A program made the translations under genes and the position numbers. Shown in pieces: positions 7,985-15,936 of a stretch of DNA of 27,964 nucleotides. This stretch comes from an uncultured Ruminococcus sp. (GTDB lineage Bacteria; Bacillota; Clostridia; Oscillospirales; Ruminococcaceae), in NCBI GenBank assembly GCA_900538575.1, contig UPZA01000021.1:1-27964 (forward strand). The letters run 5' to 3'. The notes beneath the pieces were generated by a model. The model saw nothing but the letters and a program-made list of their open reading frames with translations. It was not told where the DNA came from and searched no databases. The stretch's first letter is position 1. Every line of letters starts with the position of its first letter.

Positions 7985-8477
7985 AATCCGTATCGGCATG
8001 AGAATATGGAAAACCGTTATCGCGGTTTTCCTGTGTGCCGTTATGGGTATGATATTTGATATACATCCTTTTTACAGTATGATTGCCGCCGTACTGTGTA
8101 TGCAGGCGACTACAAGCGAAAGTATAAAAAAAGGAATTATAAGATGTGTCGGCACGTTTATCGGGGGAGCCGCCGCAGTTTTGATTCTCCTTGTAATAGA
8201 TTATACGCCTCTTGTGCCGTTTTCGCTGCTTTATTATGTTTTAATAAGCCTTTGTATTGCCCCTGTTATATATCTTACAGTGCTGATGAACCGTGAGTCG
8301 AGCGCGTTCATAGCCTGCGTTGTGTTTTTGAGTATAGTTCTGTCGCATCTTGAGGTTGAAAATCATTATCTTTTCGCCGTTTCGCGTATGCTTGAAACCA
8401 TTGCGGGAATACTTACGGCAGTGATCGTCAACAGGACGATAAAAAGTCCGGACAGAAATAAAGAAAATAATGAATGA
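7977..8477 (+). CDS. Small ArAE/FUSC-like membrane protein
   Basis: 166 residues from ATG 7977 (AAGG just upstream inside cysE). In-frame TTG 7953 and ATG 7956 lie deeper in cysE and are less likely. The start MPKIRIGMRIWKTVIAVFL matches the usual opening of aromatic-acid-exporter (ArAE_1, PF06081-like) proteins: a short basic leader with G-(M/L)-R-x-x-K-T. About four to five membrane helices fill the chain. The C-terminal soluble domain found in longer family members is absent. Substrates of this family are mostly unknown. Placement between cysE and cysS under a Cys T-box suggests a link to cysteine or thiol metabolism, but that is inference. 14 bp to cysS. Confidence 0.8.
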   Translation: MPKIRIGMRIWKTVIAVFLCAVMGMIFDIHPFYSMIAAVLCMQATTSESIKKGIIRCVGTFIGGAAAVLILLVIDYTPLVPFSLLYYVLISLCIAPVIYLTVLMNRESSAFIACVVFLSIVLSHLEVENHYLFAVSRMLETIAGILTAVIVNRTIKSPDRNKENNE

Positions 8478-8491
8478 AAGGAATCACATAG

Positions 8492-9889
8492 ATGAAAATA
8501 TACAATACATTGACCGGCAGAAAAGAGGAGTTTAAGCCTATAAACGAGGGAAAAGCATGTATATATGTATGCGGTCCGACGGTTTATAATTATATTCATA
8601 TAGGAAACGCCCGCCCTATATGCGTATTCGACGTCTTTAGGCGTTATCTGGAGTTTAGGGGGTTCGACGTAAAATTTATTCAGAATTATACCGACGTAAA
8701 TGATAAAATTATAAAGCAGGCTGAAAGCGAAGGTCAGACTCCCGAGGAAACGGCTCTTAAATACATCGCGGAATACGAAAGGGACGCCAAGGGATTGAAT
8801 GTCCGTCCGGCTGATGTTCATCCTAAGGTTTCGATTTACATGGATAAAATTATAGATATGATTAAAACTCTTGTGGAAAAAGGCTATGCCTATGAGTCCG
8901 GCGGCGACGTTTATTATCGTACAAGGAAGTTTGAAGGCTACGGAAAGCTTTCTAAACAGTCGCTGGACGATCTTGTTGCGGGAGCGAGAGTGGAGGTTAA
9001 CAGCCTTAAAGAAGATCCTCTTGATTTTGCCTTGTGGAAGTCGGCGGACGAAAATGAACAGCACTGGGATTCTCCGTGGGGTAAGGGACGTCCGGGCTGG
9101 CATATCGAATGCTCCGCTATGGCAAAAGACTGTATTGGAGATACGATTGATATTCACTGCGGAGGAAAGGATCTTGTTTTCCCTCATCATGAAAACGAGA
9201 TAGCGCAGTCGGAAGCGGCGACCGGAAAGACGTTTGCAAATTACTGGATGCATAACGGTCATATAAATATTGACAATAAAAAAATGTCCAAATCAGCGGG
9301 AAACTTTTTCTTGACCAGAGACGCGGCGGAAAAATACGGATATGAAACTATCCGCTATCTTATGATTCAGGCTCATTACAGAATGCCTATGAATTATACC
9401 GCGGAGCTTCTGGATTCCTGCAAAGCGTCTCTTGAAAGATTGTATAACTGCCGCAGCGGTCTTGACAGGGCTATTGAGGCCGCTGAAAGCGGCGAGGTCG
9501 GCAGCGGCGCAAAAGAGACCTTTGAAAAAAGAAAGACTCAGTTTACAGAGGCTATGGATGACGACCTGAATACGGCCGACGGCCTTACGGCGGTGTTCGA
9601 GCTGGCGAGGGATCTTAACACAATGGCTGCCGATAGTTCAGTTTCAAGAGAGCAGCTTGAGGAGGGCGCGGAGCTTTTTGATACCTTGACGGGAGTTCTC
9701 GGGCTGCTTTATAACAGAAAACCTGCGGACGAAATACCGTCCGAGGTAATGGCGTTGGCTGAGAAAAGAGCCGAGGCAAGAAAAGCAAAGGATTTTGCGC
9801 TTGCCGATAAGCTTAGGGATGAAATAGCCGCGCTTGGCTATACGATTAAGGAAACGAGACAGGGAACGGAAATCAAAAAGACGAATTGA
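8492..9889 (+). CDS. cysS: Cysteinyl-tRNA synthetase
   Basis: 465 residues, the usual length for bacterial CysRS, from ATG 8492 with GAAAGGA at 8476-8482. Class I signatures: HIGN (36-39) and KMSKS (264-268). The zinc that selects cysteine is held by Cys27, Cys207, His232 and Glu236, all present (CGPTVYN, HIECSAM, HHENEIAQS). A DALR-type helical domain and anticodon-binding region follow to the C-terminus. It charges tRNA-Cys, which is the ligand sensed by the T-box upstream, closing a feedback loop. Its stop overlaps the ribosome site of the next gene, so translation is probably coupled. Confidence 0.98.
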   Translation: MKIYNTLTGRKEEFKPINEGKACIYVCGPTVYNYIHIGNARPICVFDVFRRYLEFRGFDVKFIQNYTDVNDKIIKQAESEGQTPEETALKYIAEYERDAKGLNVRPADVHPKVSIYMDKIIDMIKTLVEKGYAYESGGDVYYRTRKFEGYGKLSKQSLDDLVAGARVEVNSLKEDPLDFALWKSADENEQHWDSPWGKGRPGWHIECSAMAKDCIGDTIDIHCGGKDLVFPHHENEIAQSEAATGKTFANYWMHNGHINIDNKKMSKSAGNFFLTRDAAEKYGYETIRYLMIQAHYRMPMNYTAELLDSCKASLERLYNCRSGLDRAIEAAESGEVGSGAKETFEKRKTQFTEAMDDDLNTADGLTAVFELARDLNTMAADSSVSREQLEEGAELFDTLTGVLGLLYNRKPADEIPSEVMALAEKRAEARKAKDFALADKLRDEIAALGYTIKETRQGTEIKKTN

Positions 9890-9897
9890 GGTAGTAT

Positions 9898-10689
9898 ATG
9901 CTGAATAAAAGAGTAAGATTCATACTTATGGGACTTGTTGCGGCGTCTGCGTTCAGCTTCGCCGCTGTCTCATGTATGAATTATATGGGAAAGAAAAGCG
10001 CTAATTATATTGATATGAAAACATTGGAGCTTGTTCAGAAGGAGAATCCGGAGAACGATGATCCGGTGGCGGTTATAAAGACGAGTATGGGAGATATAAA
10101 GGCTGTGCTTTATCCCGAATATGCTCCAAAGGCTGTTGAAAGCTTTACAAAGCTTGCAGAAGAAGGCTATTATGACAATACTTATGTTTTTCAGTCTGAG
10201 CCGGGCGTTTATTTCGGTGCGGGAAGCGCTGAAAAGAACGGCGATTTAGGAGATAAATACAATGAAGCGGCAGAATCTGTCGAGCAGGAGCTGAATCAGA
10301 ATTTATGGCCGTTTAAGGGCGCGCTTTGCAGTATGGTGACAGGGCAGGAGGGCGGCTTTTTCAAAAAGCTATTCGGAAATTCTAAGACGCTTAACGGAAG
10401 CCGTTTCGCGGTGCTCAACAGCGTGGAATTTACCGAGGATTTCAAAAAGGAGCTGCTTGATACAAACAAGGACGACACTACCGTTGCCGACGCTTTTATA
10501 GAACTTGGCGGCGTTCCTAATCTTTCCCAGCAGATAACGGTATTCGGACAGACCTATGAGGGCTTTGACGTAATAGACAAGCTGACGGATCTTGAAGTTG
10601 TACAGGACGAGGATGAAATAAAGATACCTGTTGACGACGTTATGATAGAAACAATTGAGATTTCGACCTACGGAGAAGAGCAGGACTGA
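9898..10689 (+). CDS. Cyclophilin-like lipoprotein, catalytic motif lost
   Basis: 263 residues from ATG 9898; GAGG (9888-9891) overlaps the cysS stop. The N-terminus is a signal peptide with a weak lipobox AVSC (Cys26). The body begins like a cyclophilin (VAVIKTSMGDIKAVLYPEYAPKAVESF, LAEEGYYD), and the C-terminal part (GGVPNL, TVFGQTYEGFDVIDKL) matches the paralogue at 18805-19593. The core block FHRVI..F..QGGDP of that paralogue is replaced by YVFQSEPGVYFGAGS, and GSQFYIV by GSRFAVL. The catalytic Arg and its Phe/Gln partners are therefore absent. It is probably a non-catalytic surface chaperone-like protein (inference). It is the last gene of the T-box operon, before a strong terminator. 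Confidence 0.8.
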   Translation: MLNKRVRFILMGLVAASAFSFAAVSCMNYMGKKSANYIDMKTLELVQKENPENDDPVAVIKTSMGDIKAVLYPEYAPKAVESFTKLAEEGYYDNTYVFQSEPGVYFGAGSAEKNGDLGDKYNEAAESVEQELNQNLWPFKGALCSMVTGQEGGFFKKLFGNSKTLNGSRFAVLNSVEFTEDFKKELLDTNKDDTTVADAFIELGGVPNLSQQITVFGQTYEGFDVIDKLTDLEVVQDEDEIKIPVDDVMIETIEISTYGEEQD

Positions 10690-10710
10690 ATTTCAAGGCT
10701 TTAAGAATAT

Positions 10711-10745
10711 AAAAAAAACCGGACTTTTTACAGTCCGGTTTTTTT
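10711..10745. terminator. Bidirectional intrinsic terminator
   Basis: Stem CCGGACT (10719-10725) / AGTCCGG (10732-10738), extended by A-T pairs, with an A-run before and a T-run after. It sits between convergent genes and serves both the T-box operon (+) and cellobiose phosphorylase (-). Confidence 0.92.
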
Positions 10746-10755
10746 ATATATGGGA

Positions 10756-13212
10756 TCAGCCCATTATAACTTCAACTTCATGAGTTTTGCCGTCGTTGAA
10801 TACAGGAAGAACATTGCCTTCAATAGCTTTTCCGTCAACCGTTACAGATTTGATTCCCTTGCATACATGATCGGGATTTCTGAAGGTTATATCGTAGGAT
10901 GCTCCTCTGAACTGTCTTATAGCTCTAAATCCGTCCCATTCGTGAGGAATGCCCGGATCTACTTTAAGACCGTTCCAGTCAGGAATTATACCCAGAATAT
11001 ACTGTGATACCGCAACAAAATTCCACGCAGCCGTACCGGTAAGCCAAGAATTCTTTGCTTCGCCGTGACGCTTTGCGTCCTTGCCGGCAATCATCTGAGC
11101 ATAAACATACGGCTCTGTTCTGTGAAGATCAGAATACTTTTCTTCTCTGTAGGCAGGAGCGATTTTTGAATAGTATTCATATGCCTTGTCGCCGCGGCCT
11201 ACGAAGGCTTCAGCACAAATAATCCATGCATTATTATGACAGAATATACCTGCATTTTCTTTATATCCTGCCGGATATGTGGAGATTTCGCCGTATTCGA
11301 TATAGTACTTTGTGAAGGCAGGATTATTAAGAACAAGACCGTGCTCGCTGTTTAAATATTTGTCAACGCTTTCAAGAGCCTTGATGTCGGCGCCTGATTC
11401 CTTGCCTACTCCTCCGAGTACCGCAAAGCCCTGAGGCTCGATAAATATCTTACCCTCTTCGCATTCCTTGGAGCCCATTTTTTTGCCGAAATCATCATAT
11501 GCTCTGAGGAACCAATCGCCGTCAAAGCCGTAATCCATAATGTTTTTCTTCATTTTATCAATTTCAGCCTGAGCTTTGACCGACTCGCCGTCGTCGCCCT
11601 TATATCTGCAAAGGTCGACGAAATTAGGACCTGCATATGTAAACAGCGCTGCAACCATTACAGATTCGGCAACCTTGCTGTATTTATCCTCGCCGTATTT
11701 AGGAGACGTCGAAGTCTGGAAGGATTCTCCCGGCTCAGACGAGAAGCAGCTTAAATTGATACAATCGTTCCAATCCGCTCTCATTGCAAGAGGAAGTCCA
11801 TGAGGACCAACGTTTTCAGCAACATGGTAGAACGACTGCTTCAGGTGATGCATCATTGTTTGGGCCTTGCTGGAATCGTTATCATAAGGCACCATTTCAT
11901 CAAGTATGGAATAATCGCCGGTTTCCTTGATATACGCCGCTACTGAAAGTATCATCCACAGCGGATCGTCTGAGAAATCGCCTCCGATTTCATCGTTGCC
12001 TTTTTTGGTAAGCGGCTGATACTGGTGATAGCAGCCTCCGTCTTCAAACTGTGTTGAAGCAAGGTCGATAAGTCTTTCCCTTGCTCTCTCCGGAATCTGG
12101 TGAACGAATCCCAGAAGATCCTGATTTGAGTCGCGGAAGCCCATTCCTCTGCCGATACCGCTTTCGAAATAAGACGCGGAACGGGACATATTAAACGTTA
12201 CCATACACTGATACTGATTCCAGATGTTTACCATTCTGTTCATTTTATCGTCAGGAGTATCAACGGTATATTTTGAAAGAAGAGCGTCCCACATAGCCTT
12301 AAGCTCGGCAAGACCTGCCTCAACCTTTTCAACCGTATTATATTGCTCTATCATAGCGTGAGCTTTTGATTTATTCACAGAACCGTCGGCATTGAACTTT
12401 TCCTCAACCGGATTTTCAACATATCCGAGAATGAAAACAAGATCCCTTGATTCTCCCGGAGCGAGAGTTATTTCCATATAATGAGAAGCTATAGGCGACC
12501 AACCGTCGGCAACGGAGCCTGACGCCTTTCCTTCAGCCACTACCTGAGGATTTTCAAATCCATTGTAAAGTCCAAGGAAAGCTTCTCTGTCAGTGTCATA
12601 GCCGTCAATATCAGCGTTTACAGTATAGAAAGCGTAATGATTTCTTCTTTCCTTATATTCTGTTTTGTGATAGATAGTCGAGCCTTCGATTTCAACCTCT
12701 CCGGTGTTGAAATTTCTCTGGAAGTTGGTTGAATCGTCCTGCGCATTCCAAAGGCACCATTCGGCAAGAGAGAACAGCTTGATTTTTTTCGCTTCGCCGC
12801 CCTCGTTTTTCAGCGTCATTTTCTGTATTTCGCCGTTGTAATTCTGGGGAACAAAGAAAGTGACTTCTGCGGAAATATTATTTTTAGTTCCCTTAATTAT
12901 AGTATAGCCCATACCATGACGGCATTCATATCCGTCAAGCTCCGTTTTAACAGGCGACCAGCCCGGAGCCCAGATCGTACCGTTGTCATTTATGTAAAAA
13001 TAGCGTCCGCCCATATCGACCGGTACATTGTTGTAGCGGTAACGTGTAATTCTTCTTAGTCTGGCGTCCTTATAGAAATGATATCCGCCGGCTGTATTTG
13101 AAATCAGCGAGAAAAATTCCTGTGTTCCGAGATAATTGATCCACGGATAAGGGGTTTTAGGGGAAGTAATGACATATTCTTTTTTTGAGTCGTCAAAAAA
13201 TCCAAATTTCAT
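10756..13212 (-). CDS. cbp: Cellobiose phosphorylase, GH94
   Basis: 818 residues, the family's usual length of about 800-820, with no signal peptide, so cytoplasmic. The start MKFGFFDDSKKEYVIT with YPWINYLGT and SNTAGGYHF is typical of cellobiose phosphorylases. An N-terminal beta-sandwich precedes an (alpha/alpha)6 barrel. The catalytic Asp is expected in ADWNDCINL (480-484), and GIGRGMGFRDSNQD (about 352-365) is another conserved barrel motif. It converts cellobiose and phosphate to glucose 1-phosphate and glucose, saving ATP. The ribosome site AAGGAGA at 13219-13225 is strong. Neighbouring GH5 cellulase supports cellobiose as substrate; a longer cellodextrin substrate is less likely. It has its own promoter with an operator-like palindrome. 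Confidence 0.95.
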   Translation of the reverse strand: MKFGFFDDSKKEYVITSPKTPYPWINYLGTQEFFSLISNTAGGYHFYKDARLRRITRYRYNNVPVDMGGRYFYINDNGTIWAPGWSPVKTELDGYECRHGMGYTIIKGTKNNISAEVTFFVPQNYNGEIQKMTLKNEGGEAKKIKLFSLAEWCLWNAQDDSTNFQRNFNTGEVEIEGSTIYHKTEYKERRNHYAFYTVNADIDGYDTDREAFLGLYNGFENPQVVAEGKASGSVADGWSPIASHYMEITLAPGESRDLVFILGYVENPVEEKFNADGSVNKSKAHAMIEQYNTVEKVEAGLAELKAMWDALLSKYTVDTPDDKMNRMVNIWNQYQCMVTFNMSRSASYFESGIGRGMGFRDSNQDLLGFVHQIPERARERLIDLASTQFEDGGCYHQYQPLTKKGNDEIGGDFSDDPLWMILSVAAYIKETGDYSILDEMVPYDNDSSKAQTMMHHLKQSFYHVAENVGPHGLPLAMRADWNDCINLSCFSSEPGESFQTSTSPKYGEDKYSKVAESVMVAALFTYAGPNFVDLCRYKGDDGESVKAQAEIDKMKKNIMDYGFDGDWFLRAYDDFGKKMGSKECEEGKIFIEPQGFAVLGGVGKESGADIKALESVDKYLNSEHGLVLNNPAFTKYYIEYGEISTYPAGYKENAGIFCHNNAWIICAEAFVGRGDKAYEYYSKIAPAYREEKYSDLHRTEPYVYAQMIAGKDAKRHGEAKNSWLTGTAAWNFVAVSQYILGIIPDWNGLKVDPGIPHEWDGFRAIRQFRGASYDITFRNPDHVCKGIKSVTVDGKAIEGNVLPVFNDGKTHEVEVIMG

Positions 13213-13245
13213 AGATTTTCTCCTTATGTAAATTTTTAATACAAC

Positions 13246-13262
13246 GCGCTGAAAATCAGCGC
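13246..13262. promoter_or_regulatory. Operator-like palindrome in the GH94 leader
   Basis: Perfect inverted repeat GCGCTGA (13246-13252) / TCAGCGC (13256-13262) with a 3-base spacer, just downstream of the predicted -10. The position suits a repressor operator or a 5' leader hairpin. Which one cannot be told from sequence. Confidence 0.6.
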
Positions 13263-13275
13263 TGCAATTATTAAC

Positions 13276-13304
13276 ATTATAGCATAAATTAAAACTATAT
13301 TCAA
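13276..13304 (-). promoter_or_regulatory. Promoter of cellobiose phosphorylase
   Basis: Read on the minus strand: TTGAAT (13299-13304), 17-bp spacer, TATAAT (13276-13281), with TGC directly before the -10 (extended -10). Confidence 0.8.
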
Positions 13305-13356
13305 GAGTTTTTATTGCATTTTAAAATCAGCGGAAATAAACGGCTTAAGCCTGTTT

Positions 13357-13387
13357 AAAAAAAAGAAAAACCGCAGAAACTGCGGTT
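13357..13387 (-). terminator. Terminator of the GH5 cellulase gene
   Basis: Stem AACCGCAG (13369-13376) / CTGCGGTT (13380-13387) with a 3-base loop. On the minus strand it is followed by a nearly continuous T-run (13357-13368). It separates GH5 from GH94, so the two are not one operon. Confidence 0.9.
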
Positions 13388-13400
13388 TTCTTAGTTTGTT

Positions 13401-15761
13401 TTAAGCTCCGAGCTTAGATTCGTCTACTACCATTGCAACATAATTCATAAGCGTCAGCGAATCAGAAGTATTGATTTCGCCGTCCCTTACAACATCGGAA
13501 TTTGCGATACCGACGTCTGTAAGAGGGTTGGATTTATTATCCAGAAGATACATGTTAATCGCAATAACGTCCGCGATGTTTACAGATTCGTCACAGTTTA
13601 CATCGCCGTATTTTGTAACAAGCTCAGGATCTATTGTTTCGTCTGAAGAAGGGACGTCTACTGTCGTCGTTACGGTTGTAGTGGTATCGCCGCCTGTCGT
13701 TGTCGTAGCCGCCGGCGTGGTTTGAATTACTACCTCGTCCTCAAAATAAAGAGTTACGTCGGGGTTAAAAGAATAATCCGCCGAGGTTTTTCCGTCCTTC
13801 TCATACCATATATTGAAGCTTAAGAAATCATAGCTTAGGTTTTCAGTGACGTCGGAAGCCAAAGAAACATAAATATCGTCGTTTGCAGATTTGAAGTCAA
13901 ATGCAGTGTAAGCCCACTTTGTACCCGATTCAGCGGTTTCGTCCACAAGATTATAGCTTAAAGCTCCGTTTCCGTCGCCGTGAGTTCCGGTCATATTGAA
14001 TTTAACGCCTACGAGCTTATTGCCCTTGTAGGGAGAAATATCAATTCTCATTGTAGGTCTGTCTATACCTTCTTCTTCGTTTACTTCCTTATCAACCACT
14101 GCCGTAACTCTTTCTTCAAATTTTGTTTCAAGAGGGTTTGTGGTAGTCGTGGTAATCTGCTCTGCTCCGTCAAAATAAAGTATAACCTCGCCGCCGAGTG
14201 AAAGCTTATCCTTATATGTATCAGGATATGTCCAGTTTATTGAGAAGGTCATAGTTTGACCGTCGTACATTATTTCCTTAGGATCAACGGATTCCTCATT
14301 TTCAGCGTCGAAGGTGTATTTTGTAACCTGACCGTTGTTCTGTCCGAGGAAAGGAGCCTGTATGCCCTTATAAACGCCGCCCCAGGAAGTAGCGTCGCTG
14401 TGTACGTTGAAGCCGAGCAGAACGCCGCCGTTGCCGTTATACGTATCGCCCTCGACAGTAAAGCCTACTCCGGTTATAAGTCTGCCTACATAAGGCGTAA
14501 GGTCAACATACAGATTTCCCTTTTCGTCCTCTTTCAGCGCAACCTTCTGTGAATTTTCTTCTACGTCCGGAGTGGTTACGGCAGGCGTTGTAACTCCTGT
14601 GGAATATTTTCCGGCAAGATCAGCGTAAACGGCTTCAAGCTCTGAAATATTCCATGTTTTTGAGGTTCTGTTTATGAATTTCATATCGCCGCCGTTGCCG
14701 CTGTCCCAAAGAATAGGACAAATTCCTCTTTGCAGAGCGCCTTCAGCAACTGATTTAAGATATGTAACTATGCTCGCCTTGTCCTTGCCGTTTTCAGATT
14801 CCGTCAGAACTCCGTATTCGCCGATGATTACAGGAATTCCGGCATTTACAAATCTGGTTTTAAGCAGATCAAGATCGGATTCAAGAGCCTCCTGCTCGTC
14901 GGCTGTTCCCCATGTCTTGCTGTAGCCCCATGTAGAGCTTGGCTCCGCTACGCAGAACGCCGACGGTGAATAATAATGAATGGAAACTATGCATCTTCCG
15001 GCAGGATCGTTAGGCACCTCAAATCTGTTGTCGCACGTCATATTGGTGTCGGTAAAGTATCCAGCGATAAGCAGGTGACGCTTTTCATTATTAGAGCCTG
15101 AATTTCTTATTGTATTAACAAAAAGCTGATTAAGGCTATTAAGAGTTTTGTAGTTTTCAGACGTAGGATTTCCCGATGTGTTGAATCCTACCTCGTTCAT
15201 AGATTCGAAAATAAGATAGTCTGAATAATCTGCAAAGTTAGAAGCGATCTGTTCCCAGATCTTCTGATATTTTGCGGAAACGTTGGTATAGTCGTTCTGT
15301 GCGTTTCTCAGCCAGCCGCCCTCTGAGCCGCCGTCGTGATGAACGTTCAGTATGACGTAAAGGCCTTCGTTAATGCAGTAATCAACAACCTCCTGAACTC
15401 TTTTCATATAATCTTCATTTATGTTGTTTGACGAGTCGATGCAGTTCATCCAGGTTACAGGTATACGAATAGTCTTAAAACCTTCGTTTTTGATTGCTTG
15501 TATAAGCTCCTTAGTAACAGTCGGATTGCCCCACGCCGTTTCAACGGCTGAAGGAGACATTGTCTGTCCTTCATAATAGGAATCGAATGAATTTCCGAGA
15601 TTCCAGCCCAAGCCCATATCGCTTACAACTTCCTGCGAGGTCATATCACGGACGGTTCCTGCCGCGGTTATTATATCCGCCGGAGCTGCCGAGTTTACGA
15701 AAAACGCCGTACACATAGCCAGTGCGGCAAAAGCAGAAAGCGCTTTTTTCAATAGCTTCAT
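13401..15761 (-). CDS. Secreted GH5 cellulase with two tandem CBM-like modules and a dockerin
   Basis: 786 residues from ATG 15761, with AAGGAG at 15772-15777. The in-frame TTG at 15770 is only one base from that site. Signal peptide to about residue 30. GH5 domain at about 38-385: GLGWNLGNSFD, NVHHDGG, acid/base Glu190 in MNEVGF and nucleophile Glu315 in IIGEYG. After a Thr/Pro linker come two related beta-rich modules (about 405-535 and 550-680), both with 'D(L/I)(T/S)PY.G..(I/L).GV.F' and ending '(V)(I/T)LYF'. A Thr-rich linker leads to a type I dockerin (718-786) with two Ca2+ loops (GDVNCDESVNIADV and VVRDGEINTSDSL). It is predicted to cut beta-1,4-glucan and dock to a cellulosome scaffoldin. 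The modules resemble CBMs, but I cannot name the CBM family. Confidence 0.94.
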   Translation of the reverse strand: MKLLKKALSAFAALAMCTAFFVNSAAPADIITAAGTVRDMTSQEVVSDMGLGWNLGNSFDSYYEGQTMSPSAVETAWGNPTVTKELIQAIKNEGFKTIRIPVTWMNCIDSSNNINEDYMKRVQEVVDYCINEGLYVILNVHHDGGSEGGWLRNAQNDYTNVSAKYQKIWEQIASNFADYSDYLIFESMNEVGFNTSGNPTSENYKTLNSLNQLFVNTIRNSGSNNEKRHLLIAGYFTDTNMTCDNRFEVPNDPAGRCIVSIHYYSPSAFCVAEPSSTWGYSKTWGTADEQEALESDLDLLKTRFVNAGIPVIIGEYGVLTESENGKDKASIVTYLKSVAEGALQRGICPILWDSGNGGDMKFINRTSKTWNISELEAVYADLAGKYSTGVTTPAVTTPDVEENSQKVALKEDEKGNLYVDLTPYVGRLITGVGFTVEGDTYNGNGGVLLGFNVHSDATSWGGVYKGIQAPFLGQNNGQVTKYTFDAENEESVDPKEIMYDGQTMTFSINWTYPDTYKDKLSLGGEVILYFDGAEQITTTTTNPLETKFEERVTAVVDKEVNEEEGIDRPTMRIDISPYKGNKLVGVKFNMTGTHGDGNGALSYNLVDETAESGTKWAYTAFDFKSANDDIYVSLASDVTENLSYDFLSFNIWYEKDGKTSADYSFNPDVTLYFEDEVVIQTTPAATTTTGGDTTTTVTTTVDVPSSDETIDPELVTKYGDVNCDESVNIADVIAINMYLLDNKSNPLTDVGIANSDVVRDGEINTSDSLTLMNYVAMVVDESKLGA

Positions 15762-15794
15762 TTCTATCAAACTCCTTATTTTTTTTCAATAACG

Positions 15795-15807
15795 AACAAT
15801 TATTGTT
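15795..15807. promoter_or_regulatory. Operator-like palindrome at the GH5 start site
   Basis: AACAAT-T-ATTGTT (15795-15807) is a perfect palindrome just downstream of the GH5 -10, where transcription would begin. It is a candidate regulator site. Its AT content makes chance more likely than for the GH94 palindrome. Confidence 0.45.
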
Positions 15808-15813
15808 AAAATA

Positions 15814-15842
15814 ATAATACCATATTTTAATAAAAAAGTCAA
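15814..15842 (-). promoter_or_regulatory. Promoter of the GH5 cellulase
   Basis: Minus strand: TTGACT (15837-15842), 17-bp spacer, TATTAT (15814-15819). Confidence 0.75.
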
Positions 15843-15877
15843 TATAAAATATAGAATATGACTAAAATCGAAGATAC

Positions 15878-15903
15878 AAAAAAGAGTTGTATATATTATA
15901 CAA
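15878..15903 (-). terminator. Weak AT-rich terminator after rlmH
   Basis: Minus strand: TTGTATA (15897-15903) / TATACAA (15887-15893) stem with a 3-base loop, then CTC and TTTTTT (15878-15883). The stem has almost no GC. It could instead be a binding site upstream of the GH5 promoter. Confidence 0.45.
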
Positions 15904-15910
15904 TTTGCAC

Positions 15911-15928
15911 AATAACCGTATAGTTATT
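15911..15928. repeat. Palindrome AATAAC-N6-GTTATT
   Basis: Perfect 6-bp inverted arms AATAAC (15911-15916) and GTTATT (15923-15928) just after the rlmH stop. Role unknown; possibly part of the rlmH end structure or an upstream site for GH5. Confidence 0.4.
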
Positions 15929-15936
15929 CTATGAAA

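Noticed and set aside
8366..9262. 298-codon minus-strand ORF
   Set aside because: It is antisense to the 7977 gene's end and cysS, whose catalytic motifs are complete. It has no ribosome site or known motif.
10756..15761. GH94 and GH5 as one operon
   Set aside because: A strong terminator at 13357-13387 and a separate extended -10 promoter for GH94 split them into two units.
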